Assembly: GCF_000283155.1 (NCBI RefSeq)
Contig: NW_004454160.1
Location: 1,380,657-1,444,656, forward strand
Source of the DNA: Ceratotherium simum simum
Taxonomy: Eukaryota > Chordata > Mammalia > Perissodactyla > Rhinocerotidae
DNA: 64,000 nt
Direction: 5' to 3'
Shown: one piece after another, positions 22,603-33,504 of the stretch
Position numbering within the stretch: the stretch's first letter is position 1
Layout of the letters: every line of letters starts with the position of its first letter
The notes under the pieces: generated by a model
The model's database searches: none
The model's input: only the letters and a program-made list of their open reading frames with translations
What the model was told of the DNA's origin: nothing
Made by a program: the position numbers and the translations under genes

Positions 22603-22726
22603 CTCCTGCAGAAGCTGGATCTTGTTCTCCAGGAGCTCGTAAACATGCTCCGTCTCCTGCTGTCTCTCCTCAAACTGGCGCCGGAGCTCAGCTTCATTAT
22701 GGCTGTTGAGATTCTCCACATCAGCC
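22603..22726 (-). CDS. PDE4DIP: PDE4DIP coding exon 3 of the CM1 form
   Basis: A 124-nt exon: one base finishing a Trp codon, then 41 codons beginning ADVENLNSHNEAELRRQFEE and ending NKIQLLQE. It is highly charged, heptad-like coiled coil, as expected for the N-terminal rod of myomegalin. The acceptor is GGTTTTAG|GGCTGAT (22727/22726). The donor is CAGGAG|GTGAGC (22603/22602), phase 0. The intron that follows toward exon 4 is only 182 nt. Confidence 0.92.
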
Positions 22727-24445
22727 CTAAAACCATAGAGCATCAGCCAGTTAGAGCCAGTCATACAATTTAGCAAGTAGACTCATTAAAGTTGTTTCAG
22801 TAATTCAGAGGCACTGTCGGTCTTCAACCTCTGGAACCTCTTAGGAAGTTACTGATAAGAAAAAAATGAAGCATTTTTTTTTCTCTGCAATTATTTGTGA
22901 TACTACTCTTTCCAACCTTTTCAGATAATCTTTTAGGAACTCCAGGTTTTTGTTGCTTGTCAATCGAACATACTTGACTCCCTAGAGGCTTCATTATTGC
23001 TATAGCTTCAAGAGGAGAATCTTTCATTTGGAAGGCAGGTAGTCATAAATGGTTCAGAACACTGCATCCATGTTCACTATCACCTGTTCCTGGACTCTTC
23101 CAGTTAGACTGCCCTCCCAGAGTGCTTTGCTGGTTCCCTATCTTCTTGCTATTTGAATTTAAAGTGGTCCTTCTATTTAGGTTGCTGGGATGGAATATCC
23201 ATTTGGCCAGCCACAGAAATGCTCTCCTATTTTACAGCCAGCAACCTATCGATTGTCTTGAATCTGGGCTACCTATTCAGAGTTCTATCCAGTTTTCCCA
23301 TGGTCCATGCAGAGAGCAGACATTTAATCTATGGAAGCTCAGGGTTCTGGCCCAGCTTTGCTTCTCTGATGTCTTTAGGAATGAATGTCCAGGCGCTAGC
23401 ATGAAGCGGGTAAGGTGTCACCAGCTTATTTATAGCTAACAGCAGCTGCCCTTGGATGTTTGAGGATTAGAAATTTTGGGGCAGTATCAAGAGCTGAATG
23501 ATCTTAATTCCGGTTTGGTTTTATTCCTGTTTTAAGCCATTTGTTGAGAACCACAGGCCATCTTCTTGATCTCAGGGCAGAGAACAATATAGAACCTTCA
23601 TAGGCTCATGATAAATCAAAGCTGCTCTAAAGCCCAGTGGTACTTTAATATTTGGGCCAGAAGGTTGTGTCCATGGAGACCAAATGGGGCTTCTCAAAAG
23701 ATTAGAGGATTCATTGGTTATAGTGGACACCACTTGGCACTATCCCAGAGGCTATATTTATCTTTAGCTCCCATGGCATTATACAGCTTTCTGGGAGTAG
23801 AAGAGTCTTGGTCGTACAAGGGACATAAGTCAAGAGAATAACCCAAGACCTCTAAATAGGCAGACTTCAGGAATCATTTACTTTTACTTTGACTCTATAT
23901 TCCTTGATAAATGGAACAGCTAACCACAATATCTTGGGAATGGAAGTTATACATTTTCTGAGTAACTCAGTTAGCCAGGAATTCCTGATTTAATAGGCTA
24001 CAGCTGTTGTCAAGTCAGAAGAGCCTTGAACTTGATGCCAGAAGATGTGGGTTCTGCCATTCATTTGAGAGGACTTTAATGCTCTGTACCTTAGTTTTCT
24101 CATTTCTAAAAAAGGATAATGCCAACTAATTAAAAGTTGAAATGACATAAAAATTTTGAAAAGCATTACACAAATTTCAAATTTTATTACTCAATTTTTA
24201 TTATAAGTTTTCCTAAAGTCTATGAGCTCACTTAATGCCTTAGTATTTAGTAATGACAGCATATTGTGTGTAAATGAATCTGGTTTTGAGTATTCTGATC
24301 TTTCTGGACTGTCTCCTAAATATCATGAAATACTGTAGAGATAGAAGGGATGCCAGATGAGATTGAATGTATACTGATCCCAGGATATAATCTGAAAATT
24401 ATTTTTAATAACAATTTTAATAATATTTAAAACTAAGTTTGTTTT

Positions 24446-24620
24446 TAATTTTTAAAAACTTTTTCATTGGTGTCATAAGTTCATAACATTGTGAAATTTC
24501 AGTTGTACATTATTATTTGTCAGTCACCACATACATGTGCTCCTTTACCCCTTATGCCCACTCCGCAGCCCCCTTCCCTTCTGATAACCACTAATCTAAT
24601 TTCTTTGTCCATGTATTTGT
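24446..24620 (-). mobile_element. L1 3' end of equid-lineage type
   Basis: The reverse complement of an L1 3' UTR: AACATTGTGAAATTTCAGTT, then TTTGTCAGTCACCACATACA and GATAACCACTAATC. I recognise this 3' end from horse L1. Confidence 0.6.
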
Positions 24621-24639
24621 AAAACTAATTGTTTTTAAA

Positions 24640-25255
24640 TTATAAAAACTATAAATTATAAAAGTAACCATTTAACAATGCAAAAGTATATAAAGAAAAA
24701 AATCAAGTCTTCTCCCCACCCCAAACTCCAGTCTCACTCCCCTGATGTCATATTAACAAGTATGTAACTCCAGTTTTTTTCTATGCATAATCAAGCAAAC
24801 ACATGTACACACAGAAAGGACTGTTCGTCTTTACGCAAAGGGGCTTATACTATAAACATCACTCAGCACTTTTCCCCCTTGCTTAGTCTATCAGGGACTT
24901 CCCACCAGGATAATAACATACAGCTAACTCACTTTTTTAATGACTGCATAATACTCCACAGTATAGTTATATTAAAATATCTTCAACCATGCCCTATTGA
25001 TGGATAGTTGTTTCTAGTTTTTGCGATTATAAATATTGATATGGTAAACATCCTTATACATTTATACTTTCAAATTCGTGCTTTCATTTATGAGAAATAG
25101 TTTCCTTCTAGGGATTATTTGATCAAAAGAAATGCTTATTTTTTACTTTGATAGGTAGTGGCTACCAAAAATGTTTCACAATTCACATTCTCACCAGCAG
25201 TGTATGAGAGTGCCCATTTTCCCAAAATTCTATGTCAGCCCTTGATACTATTAGT
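24640..25255 (-). mobile_element. Older L1ME-like fragment
   Basis: Pattern of the reversed L1ME 3' region: CCCTATTGATGGATAGTTGT, TTTGCGATTATAAATATTG, and CTCACCAGCAGTGTATGAGA at the far end. Confidence 0.6.
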
Positions 25256-25504
25256 AGATTGTTGAATAGGAAGTTTATAACCTCAGGTTTGGTGAATGTA
25301 CCAATCTGTAGCAAAGTCTCTCAGACTTAGTAACAGACGGAGCCCAAGGGAAAGAAAGCAGATTGTTTTAGTTCCTCAGTTGGAGACAGCATTCAAATGC
25401 CAGAGTTAAGGTTAAGGAATTTGGTTCCAAATCAATTGCTCTCAGATTAATGAGCCAGACTCTGGAAAGGACCAAGAGTTCAACTAGTGCAAACTGCAAC
25501 TCAC

Positions 25505-25581
25505 CATGTTTTATCCAGATGCTGTTTCTTGTCCTGGAGTTCTCGTTTCAGGCTCTCTACTTCAACCTTCAGCTCAATGTT
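25505..25581 (-). CDS. PDE4DIP: PDE4DIP coding exon 2 of the CM1 form
   Basis: A 77-nt exon encoding NIELKVEVESLKRELQDKKQ, then HLDKT and the first two bases of a Trp codon. It completes the CM1 motif begun in the exon at 51663-51803 and starts the coiled coil. The acceptor is TGCTTTTCAG|AACATT (boundary 25582/25581) and the donor is ACATG|GTGAGT (25505/25504). It enters in phase 0 and leaves after two codon bases, matching the single base that opens the next exon (TG^G, Trp). Skipping it would break the frame. The upstream intron is about 26 kb. Confidence 0.93.
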
Positions 25582-25599
25582 CTGAAAAGCACACAGGCA

Positions 25600-26300
25600 T
25601 TAATCATCATTAACCACAGACCCTCTATCCTGGAACCAGGTGCCTACTTGAGTCTTACACACACAAGTCCACAGCTTCTCGTCTCAGCCATCTTCATGGT
25701 CCTTGACATAAATGGGGATTCAGATGGATCAGTAAACCAGTCAAGGACGAGTGAACTGTACAGCCTCAGGATTTCCCCTGAGCAACTTATTCTTTCTCCC
25801 AACCTGTTTATCATTGCCCCTGGATGATGGATAATGCCCAAACTTGTTTGCTCACTAAAGCACTGGAGGACAAAGTGTATATTAAAATAATTTTTTCTTA
25901 CTAATATAGGTCTGTTCTTCAAAACCAAATTGCTGTATAAACACTTGTATTTTAAATATACATAGGGATGTAATTATTTAAAGACATTATGCTGTGAACA
26001 TTTCCGAAAATAATACACTGCCTTTATCATAAAATTGGACTTTCATAAATTGGGTTTGCTTAAGGTGAGAGTGGATTCTGATGATAAATCTATGAAAGGG
26101 ACAATTAATTTTTATTGAGGTGAAGCAGGAGCAAGTAAGATTTTGACAAACAGAAAAAAGAAATAAAAATATCCCAAGTGAAGTAAAGTATGGACAAAGA
26201 CTTGGTGAGATGTGCATGAAGTGTCCAGCGCAGGTTAAGTGGCCTGGTGTGTGGTGTGGAGTGGAAATCAGTATAGAAAATAGTTTGCAACTAGTTTGTG
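25600..26300. other. Intronic DNA, no gene seen
   Basis: Sequence upstream of exon 2. Overlapping frames on both strands lack matching splice sites or any recognisable protein. Confidence 0.45.
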
Positions 26301-26900
26301 AAAGCCATGCTGAGAAGACTGAATAGGAATAAGTAGAGAACAAGAACTCATCAGGTAGCTTTAGGTAAAATATTGCCATGATCAGGTCTGTGTTAAGGAA
26401 GGAATTTATGGTGGATATGAAGAAATATACGGATGAGTCGGGAGGCAACTAACCAGAATAGCGATGGAGACTGTCTGAGGCCAAAGAGGTATGGGGAGAA
26501 AGACTCAAAAGACATTTCAGAAGTGGAATCCACAGGGCCTGCTGATTTGTGAGAGATTCAGATTAACCAGAGGGAGAAGCAAAGCTGAGGCTGAGATTTC
26601 TGGGTGGTAATGCATGCTATTAACTAAAATAGGGAACAGAAAATGAGGAGCAGGTGTGGGGGAACTTAAAGGGGAAGTCTACACATGTCAGTTGAGGGAT
26701 TTACTTTATTCAGGCTTAGAGCTGAGTGCACAGAGGTGAATTAGTCCCTTCCCTGATGAAGTTCATAACATAGTATGAAGCAGGAAGAATTTTATTAATG
26801 CTATGTTATGGACTTCATCATAGAAGCCTCAGTTTTTTCAAAGATATAGTGCAGTTGCTTTCTTTTTTAATGAAGATAATAATGTCTATTCCACAGGGGA
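26300..26900. other. Ancient LINE-like relic with inverted repeat
   Basis: Positions 26300-26720 resemble reversed L2/L3. Positions 26754-26820 form a 20-bp inverted repeat, reported as a finding. Confidence 0.4.
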
Positions 26901-27409
26901 CTTTGTGAAGACACGAAATCATGCACACAATTCACCCAGAACACCTAGAACACTGCCTTGCACACAGCTGCTCAACAACTTTCCTTCAGTTCTCCTTCAT
27001 TCCCAGGCTAACTAGGGCCACCTCAGCACCCCCAGGAAAAATATTTAAAGCTAAAAGGAAGAAAAATGGAGGATGTAAATTACATGGGCTCTGTCTGTTC
27101 TAAATCATAGATAGCAAAATGAAGTCAATACTTCAATTAATTTGGTGATTCACAGATTTGAAGACCTTAGCATTTATATGTTGCAGGTCCCTCATTTTAA
27201 AGAAAAGGAAATTGAAATCCAGAAGGGTTCCTCTAAGATAAAAGCAATAATTGAATCCAGCATTCCATTTTTGCTCCAGCATTTCAGCCAGAGACCAGCT
27301 CAGGAAACACGGCCAATTTCTGCCTGATTTAGTAGAATGTGGTAAATTATAGAATTAGGCAATGTGCTGCATTAAGTTAACTCCTGAAAGAATATAGATG
27401 GAGACAGTA

Positions 27410-27615
27410 AGTACAGTGGTCAAGAGCATAGGCCTTGAAGGTGAGAAGAGAGCTTGGCAAGTCACCTGTCCTCTCCAGAAGCCTCAACCTCCTCATCTAG
27501 GGATCATAATGGTACCTATCTTTTAAGGATGTTAAGAAGACTAAATGAAATAACACACAAAAAGCACATTGCATAGTGCCTAGCATGCAGTAAGCATTCA
27601 AAAAAACGTTACATT
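27410..27615 (+). mobile_element. MIR SINE
   Basis: GTGGTCAAGAGCATAGGC through CCTCAACCTCCTCATCTAG and GTGCCTAGCATGCAGTAAGC, a typical MIR. Confidence 0.75.
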
Positions 27616-27619
27616 TATT

Positions 27620-28464
27620 AACTATAAAAATAACAATTTACCCTCTCTGACTGGGATAGCTGAAGTTCTTGGCCATAATCACATATTAAACTAATATTAT
27701 GTTATAGAAAGGAAAGAAAATTATTACACCAAAGGTGGGATACGTGAGGCACCTGCACACAAATACACACCCAATCTGAACATTCTTCGCATTAGCTTTA
27801 TCCTTCTGAGAAAAGTAGAAAAGAGGGGAAAGGATGGAAAGAAAAAAACAAGAGGAAAGATTAAAAAATAGAATTACTTCTCTAGGCTTCAGCATTATGT
27901 CTAGTCAATCAAATAGTCAATAAAGTTTATGAGTCTCACATAGAACTGCTAAAATAGTTTCATCTCCACAAGAGTAGATCCTAAATCTCACGATCAATTA
28001 TTCCAGTGGATCAAAGTAATTTCATGGGTGCTACAAAATCTTACCACATGGAAATGCAAGTACGTACCAATTTACAGCATTAAAGTCTAACCCTCTGTAA
28101 CCTCTTCCTGCAGGAAAGTCACTGCATAGTTTATCACATTTCTCCATTCACCATTAGTTTATGACATTTATTCATTCACATTTCTCCATTCACCATTAGT
28201 TTATCACATTTATTCATTCTCCATAGTAAATACTCATACGTAAATCGTTAAATTCAAGTGTAGCTGAAGTGGATCCCAAATTAACTGCGTTTGCTTATCT
28301 TATCATCAAATCTTGTCAATGCTTTGTCAAGATTTCTAAGGAAATATAAGTACTCAAGAAAGGGGTGGCTGGGGAGGCGAGAGCCTCTTTTTCTCCATGT
28401 CCCCAGAGAAGTATTCACCCATCTAACTCAAAGAAAAGTTTCAAGGATGAAGCTGAAATTAAAT
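27620..28464. other. Intronic DNA, no gene seen
   Basis: Only a 42-bp tandem duplication (28137-28220) stands out. Confidence 0.5.
28137..28220. repeat. 42-bp tandem duplication
   Basis: Two units starting CATTTCTCCATTCACCATTA, period 42, differing at very few bases (TTATGACA versus TTATCACA). Confidence 0.9.
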
Positions 28465-28474
28465 AAGAAATACA

Positions 28475-28673
28475 GGGGCTGGCTCATTGGCGCAGTGGTT
28501 AAGTTCGGCATGTTCCGCTTTGGCGGCTGGGGGTTTGCAGGTTTGGATCCCAGGTGTGGATCTACACCACTCATCAAGCCATGCTGTGGTGGTGTTCCAC
28601 ATACAAAACAGAGGAGGATGGGCACAGATGTTAGCTCAGGGCCACTCTTCCTCTCCAAAAAAAAAAAAAAAAG
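28475..28673 (+). mobile_element. ERE SINE, short type
   Basis: Head GGGGCTGGCTCATTGGCGCA, GTTTGGATCCCAGG B-box region, CCATGCTGTGGTGG and poly-A. Perfect duplication AAGAAATACA at 28465-28474 and 28674-28683. Confidence 0.93.
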
Positions 28674-28689
28674 AAGAAATACAATAAAC

Positions 28690-29690
28690 TTTCATTATAA
28701 TGTTAGGACTGGGCTAACAGTGAGTTTATAGATTAACTGTGTTTAATCAGACTTTCTCTGTGACAGTAGTTGTTTTGTTTCATGAAATATCACTTGACCA
28801 GAGCTTTAATAGCAATCCATGTTAAACACAGGATTCTCCTGAACTGGTTTCCACTCTATGTAAAGTTCAACATAGATTTGGGTTAAAAGCAACCAGCAGT
28901 AACCAGTTACCTGACTCCTTTCCAAGGCTCCAATTTTAACTCTATAAATTGATCCACTCTCATATAATCCACAATGTGGCTATCCCTTTTAAAAAGAATA
29001 AGATTTTCAAAATTTTGCTCCAGTAGAAGCCATGACACAGTGAATCCTAAAAAACTACTTAAAAAAAAAAAACAGAAGAGAGAAATGGCTATGTCCAACC
29101 AATTAAAAAACAATCTTAATGCAAATATATCAATCCTTTCAGCATTAGATTAGAAGCATTATTACCCATTATATTAACTAATTCAATAGTATGCACACTG
29201 TCTCCCACAAATATTCCACAAGACATTTCTAGGAGTGAGGGAGGGAGAAATTTAAATTGGAAAAGTGTGGTCACAGCCAAGGAGTGTTAATGGGTCTGCT
29301 CTGACTCTTGTAGGGTGTTGTCTTCCAACTTAACAACATTCTTAGTGTGGAAAGGCACTTTAAAGGTCCTGTGGGGAATAATGAAGATGTCCAACATGTA
29401 TTTCTTACACTCAGTATGCCTGTAATCCAGTTGAGGAGAGAAGAGCAAAATTCCGAGGTACATATTAAAAATGCTAAAGGTGATCATTGGTGAGGGAGTT
29501 CAGATATGGCCTAACCCAGGGAAGTCTTAATGGGTGAGGAAGATAGAGAAGGGTGGAGAAAGTCATTGTAGATAAGGAAATATAGTATCAAAATAGAAAT
29601 TGCTATACAATCCAAATGTACAAGTGACATTCAGTAGCTCACTTATTTCAAGCATATAAATATTTGACATAGCAAAGCTCTAGAATAACT
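28690..29690. other. Intronic DNA, no gene seen
   Basis: AT-rich sequence with no named repeat or exon. Confidence 0.45.
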
Positions 29691-29696
29691 TTAAAA

Positions 29697-30130
29697 ATTT
29701 CATCCACTGATGAATGGATAAACAAAATGTGGTATACCCATACAATGGAACATTACTTGGTCCTTAGAAGGGATGATACATGCTACAACATAAGTGAACC
29801 TTGAAAATATTATGCTAAGTGAAGGAAGTCAGTCACAAAGAACCACACATTGTATGATTCCATTTATATGAAATGTCCAGAATAGGCACATCCACAGAGA
29901 AATAAAGTATACTGGTGGTTGACTAGGGCTAGCGAGGGATAAGGGAATTGGGGAGTGATGGTTAAGGGGTTGAGGTTTCTTTTTGGAATGATGAAAATGT
30001 TCTAAAATTGTGATAATATTTGCACAACTCTGTGAATATACTAAAAACATTAGCATGTACATTGAATTGTATATTTTAAAGGGGTGAGTTATAATGATAT
30101 GTGAATTTTATCTCAATTAAATTATTATAA
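29697..30130 (+). mobile_element. L1M 3' end
   Basis: TGATGAATGGATAAACAAAA, CCATACAATGGAACATTAC, then ATTGTATATTTTAAAGGGGT and a TCTCAATTAAATT end. Confidence 0.8.
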
Positions 30131-30379
30131 ATATGTTTTTAAAAGCCCTAGGTAGTTATAACAGTTAAAATTAAATGACAATGATTACTACATATTGCAT
30201 ATTACATATGCACTTAGAACCGTGTCTGGCACATAGAAACATTATTATTATATCTGAACTACAGAGCAAACTATACACTGTCTTCAAGCTTCTCTTAACA
30301 GAGATTAGCACCCGGTATTTCAAAATCTCTTTCCAATCCCGCCCCTCCTCGCGGTTACCACAGTTACCACGGTTACCAC

Positions 30380-30800
30380 CCTATGAGGTACTCCTCCTTT
30401 CTCACTGGGATCAGGGTAAATAGTCTCATAACTCGTCTCTCCAACCTCAGTCTCTCCACCATTTAAATGTTTCCTAATTTAACTAATCAGAGATAACTTT
30501 ACTCCCTTTACTCAAAAAGCTATTAAAAGTTTTCAACTGCACAGCAATTAAATTTTACACAACTGAGCCTGATAATAGAGTCTATTCAAAATTTGACCTC
30601 ACCCTACCTATCAGCTTTATCGCCCATCATACTCCACCAGTCTAACTGGATTTCCCACACACATCCTATGCTGTCTCAGTGCCTTGTCACTGTTGTCCCT
30701 TCAGCTTCACCAACTGCCATGTCCCTTGTGAAGCCTGACTTTATCTCCCCCCATTAAAAGTCATTTCTTATGCCTCTGATTTCTCATAATATCATTTTTT
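30380..30800 (+). mobile_element. L2 fragment
   Basis: Degraded L2 3' coding region: CCTATCAGCTTTATCGCCC, then GTCCCTTCAGCTTCACCAAC. Approximate limits. Confidence 0.45.
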
Positions 30801-30984
30801 TGTACTTTTATATTGACACATCATATAGTGCTTTGCATTTCTACACGTCCTATTTGCGGTTTTAAATTACAGACTCCCAAGGGACAGGAAAATGCGGGTG
30901 TGGTGGAACTAGCCAGTTGTGCTGGTCGTTTGCTCTTGCCTTTCAGCTTTGCGATGCTGGGACACAGGTTTCAGGACAGGCAGA

Positions 30985-31165
30985 CCTCCAAAGGCCTTTC
31001 TGCCACTTACTAGCTGGGTGACCTTGTTGTGTGTTATTTAACCTCTTAGAACCTAATTTCCTCATCTATAAAATGGGGTTAGAAAAATTACCTTGGGGAT
31101 TGTAGGGAGGGATAAGTGAAATAACCTATGTAAAGGACCCAGCACAGTGCCTGACACAAATAGCT
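30985..31165 (+). mobile_element. MIR SINE
   Basis: CTGCCACTTACTAGCTGGGT, TTTCCTCATCTATAAAATGG and CAGCACAGTGCCTGACACA. Confidence 0.8.
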
Positions 31166-31169
31166 AGCA

Positions 31170-32370
31170 GCTGTGACTAACCCGGGGCCTGCACTCTATG
31201 TGTAGTGAATGCACTGAATGAATGAACCAACCAACAAACAAACGGGAACAGATGGACAGTAGGCAGAAGTGGAATGACAATGTGTTTGTTGAGTGAGTAA
31301 AAAGGGGATAGGATAATGCTGTATGATTGTGCAAAAAGCTTTTTATCTGAAGCCTTTAAAAGACTTTCTCTGTTTTCAACTGACAGGTATATTCTCCAAG
31401 AGCTATATTATTAACCCAATGAAGATAAAAGGTTGCTAAAACTGGGCATAAAAAGGAGAAATAACTTGCCCCAGGGCAACTCGAATCACTAGAATTCTGC
31501 ATACAGCTTAGGATTCCTGCCTCCTCTTCATTTTCACAAGGGGTTCTATCTGTCCTGACCCGGGGACAAGGGGCTGGTCCCACACAATCCCTAGAAACAC
31601 ATTTTAGTAGCTTCGAGTGAGTTCTTTTGTAGATGAAGTTTCTTTTCACTCGCCCAGTTTTATAGCAAACTAGAACCCTAACGGGTCTAAATATTAGGCT
31701 CTGTCATTAACTAACTGTGTCACCTTAGACAAGTCACCCCCAAAGCTTTATATTTTTATACAGTCAATTAATTTTAATCAGAGCCTCTTCTTGTTGCTCA
31801 TAAGAATTATAATACCACTTGCATTGCTCATCTTCTACGTTGATATGAGATGCCTAGCCAGAAGGTGTTCAAAGGCAAAACATTCAAGTCCTTAGCCCCT
31901 AGGGTGGAGGAAGATTTTATTCAGAGGTACAATCCGTGCCTTTCTACAGATTTCAGGTTCACTGTCTTCTACGAGTTCAGTTAAGCCCCAAATTAGACAC
32001 AGTAGTTACCTAACGTGCCAAATGGCCTTCATTGACAGGGAAACAACAGTAGGGTAGTGAAGAATACAAGGCCAGGCACTCTAACGCCAGAGCCTGCTTT
32101 AGAGTCCAGTCCCCCAAAGAGATGGAAAAAAACCAAGTGGAAAAGTTTCCATTTATATAATACAAAATACAAGGATCCACATCCAAAAGGCACAACTCTG
32201 TTCAGGTCACTCTTTCAAGCCCAATCCATGTCAGTCCTTAGTAGAGACCTGAAAACAATTCCATTCCCTTCCCAGCCCAGTTTACCTTGATAAGACAAAC
32301 AGACATCCACACCTGAGAAAGCACTGAGGCCATGGACGAGTTCTAAGGTAACTAGGTATTTGGACAGACA
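31170..32370. other. Intronic DNA, no gene seen
   Basis: A MIR-like trace is at about 31690-31830. No exon recognised. Confidence 0.45.
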
Positions 32371-32378
32371 CAGCCAAG

Positions 32379-32475
32379 GCGTGTGTGTGTGTGTGTGTGT
32401 CTGTGTGTGTGAGTGTGTGTGTGTGAGAGAGAGAGAGAATGAGGGAGAGAGGGATACAGAGAGACAGAGTCAGAG
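32379..32475. repeat. Compound GT/GA microsatellite
   Basis: An interrupted (GT)n from about 32379 passes into (GA)n and then a diffuse purine-rich stretch to about 32475. Confidence 0.95.
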
Positions 32476-32539
32476 ATAGAAAGGGTACTCGCTGGGCAGA
32501 GGACAGGGTAGCTGGCTTATGAGATAGTAGCATTTGTTT

Positions 32540-32720
32540 ATTCATTTGTTTTTTCATCAAATATTTACTGAGCACCTACTCTGGATGTGCAAGGCACTCT
32601 AACAGGTACTAGAAAGAGCAAGGCAGACATAATCACAGGCCTCAGGGAATTTACAGCCTATGGGGGCAATTAAACAGCTAATTATAGTATAGTGTCATAA
32701 ACAGAAGAGACCCAGAACCA
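32540..32720 (+). mobile_element. Ancient L3/MIR-like relic
   Basis: AAATATTTACTGAGCACCTA and GTGCAAGGCACTCTAACAG, characteristic of old CR1-type or MIR3-type repeats. Exact family not set. Confidence 0.4.
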
Positions 32721-32964
32721 GATGGCTGTATGGAAATACTCACAGGTGGCAGATATAAATAACAGCAGATACACAAATCAATGCAGGTCCATCCTGTAAC
32801 TCCCGGCTTTAGCCTCCAAAGAAACACTCCTAGATCCAATGCAAGATATGTCATACCTTGGGTTGTCCTTCCTCTCAGCTCCCCAGTCTAATCTTTTAGG
32901 GAGGAGGGATGTAAATCTGAAACTACAGCACTGCCAAGGGAAAATAAAGAATCTGGTACTTAGG

Positions 32965-33260
32965 GCAGCAGTACGGTATAATGCAAAGAGTGTCAACTTT
33001 AGAACTAAACTGGCTTGGGTTCAAATACTAACTCTCACATTCTATTGGTTGAATCATATGAAAGTGAAGATATTCAATCATTTTTTACAGTTTCACATGT
33101 TCCACACAGTTCTTCCTCTGTATTCTAGAGGTAAATCTCTTAACCTAAGTTTTAGTTCCTTCAGGTGCCAAAATCACTACCTTTCAGGGATATTGTGAAA
33201 ATTAAATGAAAAAATGTATATGAAAATACCTGACATATAGTAGGTGTTCAACAAACATTC
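32965..33260 (+). mobile_element. MIR SINE
   Basis: GTAATGCAAAGAG-type start, AACTGGCTTGGGTTCAAATA, TCTTAACCTAAGTTTTAG and ACATATAGTAGGTGTTCAAC. Confidence 0.6.
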
Positions 33261-33369
33261 ATTCCCCCAAAGGCAGTAAGATGCATGAATCATAAGAAGG
33301 AGAGACAGCTATTTCTTGTCAACCCTGAGTTTAGGAAACCAAGAAAAGATACATTAAAATAAGGTTTCC

Positions 33370-33500
33370 TTGGATTTTGATGGTGGGGGAGGCTGTACAT
33401 GTATGGGGGCAGGGGCTAGATGGGAAATCTCTGTACCTGCTGCTCAATTTTGCTGTGAACCTGAAATTGCTCTAAAAAATAAAGTCTATTTAGAAATATG
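33370..33500 (+). mobile_element. L1M 3' terminus
   Basis: GGGGGAGGCTGTACATGTAT, AAATCTCTGTACCTGCTGCT and GCTCTAAAAAATAAAGTCTA, an old L1 3' end. Confidence 0.75.
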
Positions 33501-33504
33501 GGGA

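Larger units (their letters stand above)
22727..25504 (-). other. PDE4DIP: PDE4DIP intron between exons 2 and 3
   Basis: A GT-AG intron of 2778 nt. The right half is occupied by minus-strand L1 fragments (about 24440-25250). Positions 22760-24000 show nothing I can name. A MIR-like relic is at about 24030-24190. Confidence 0.85.

Noticed and set aside
28291..28731. 146-codon plus-strand frame
   Set aside because: Much of it is an ERE SINE and its poly-A (Lys run); no host protein.
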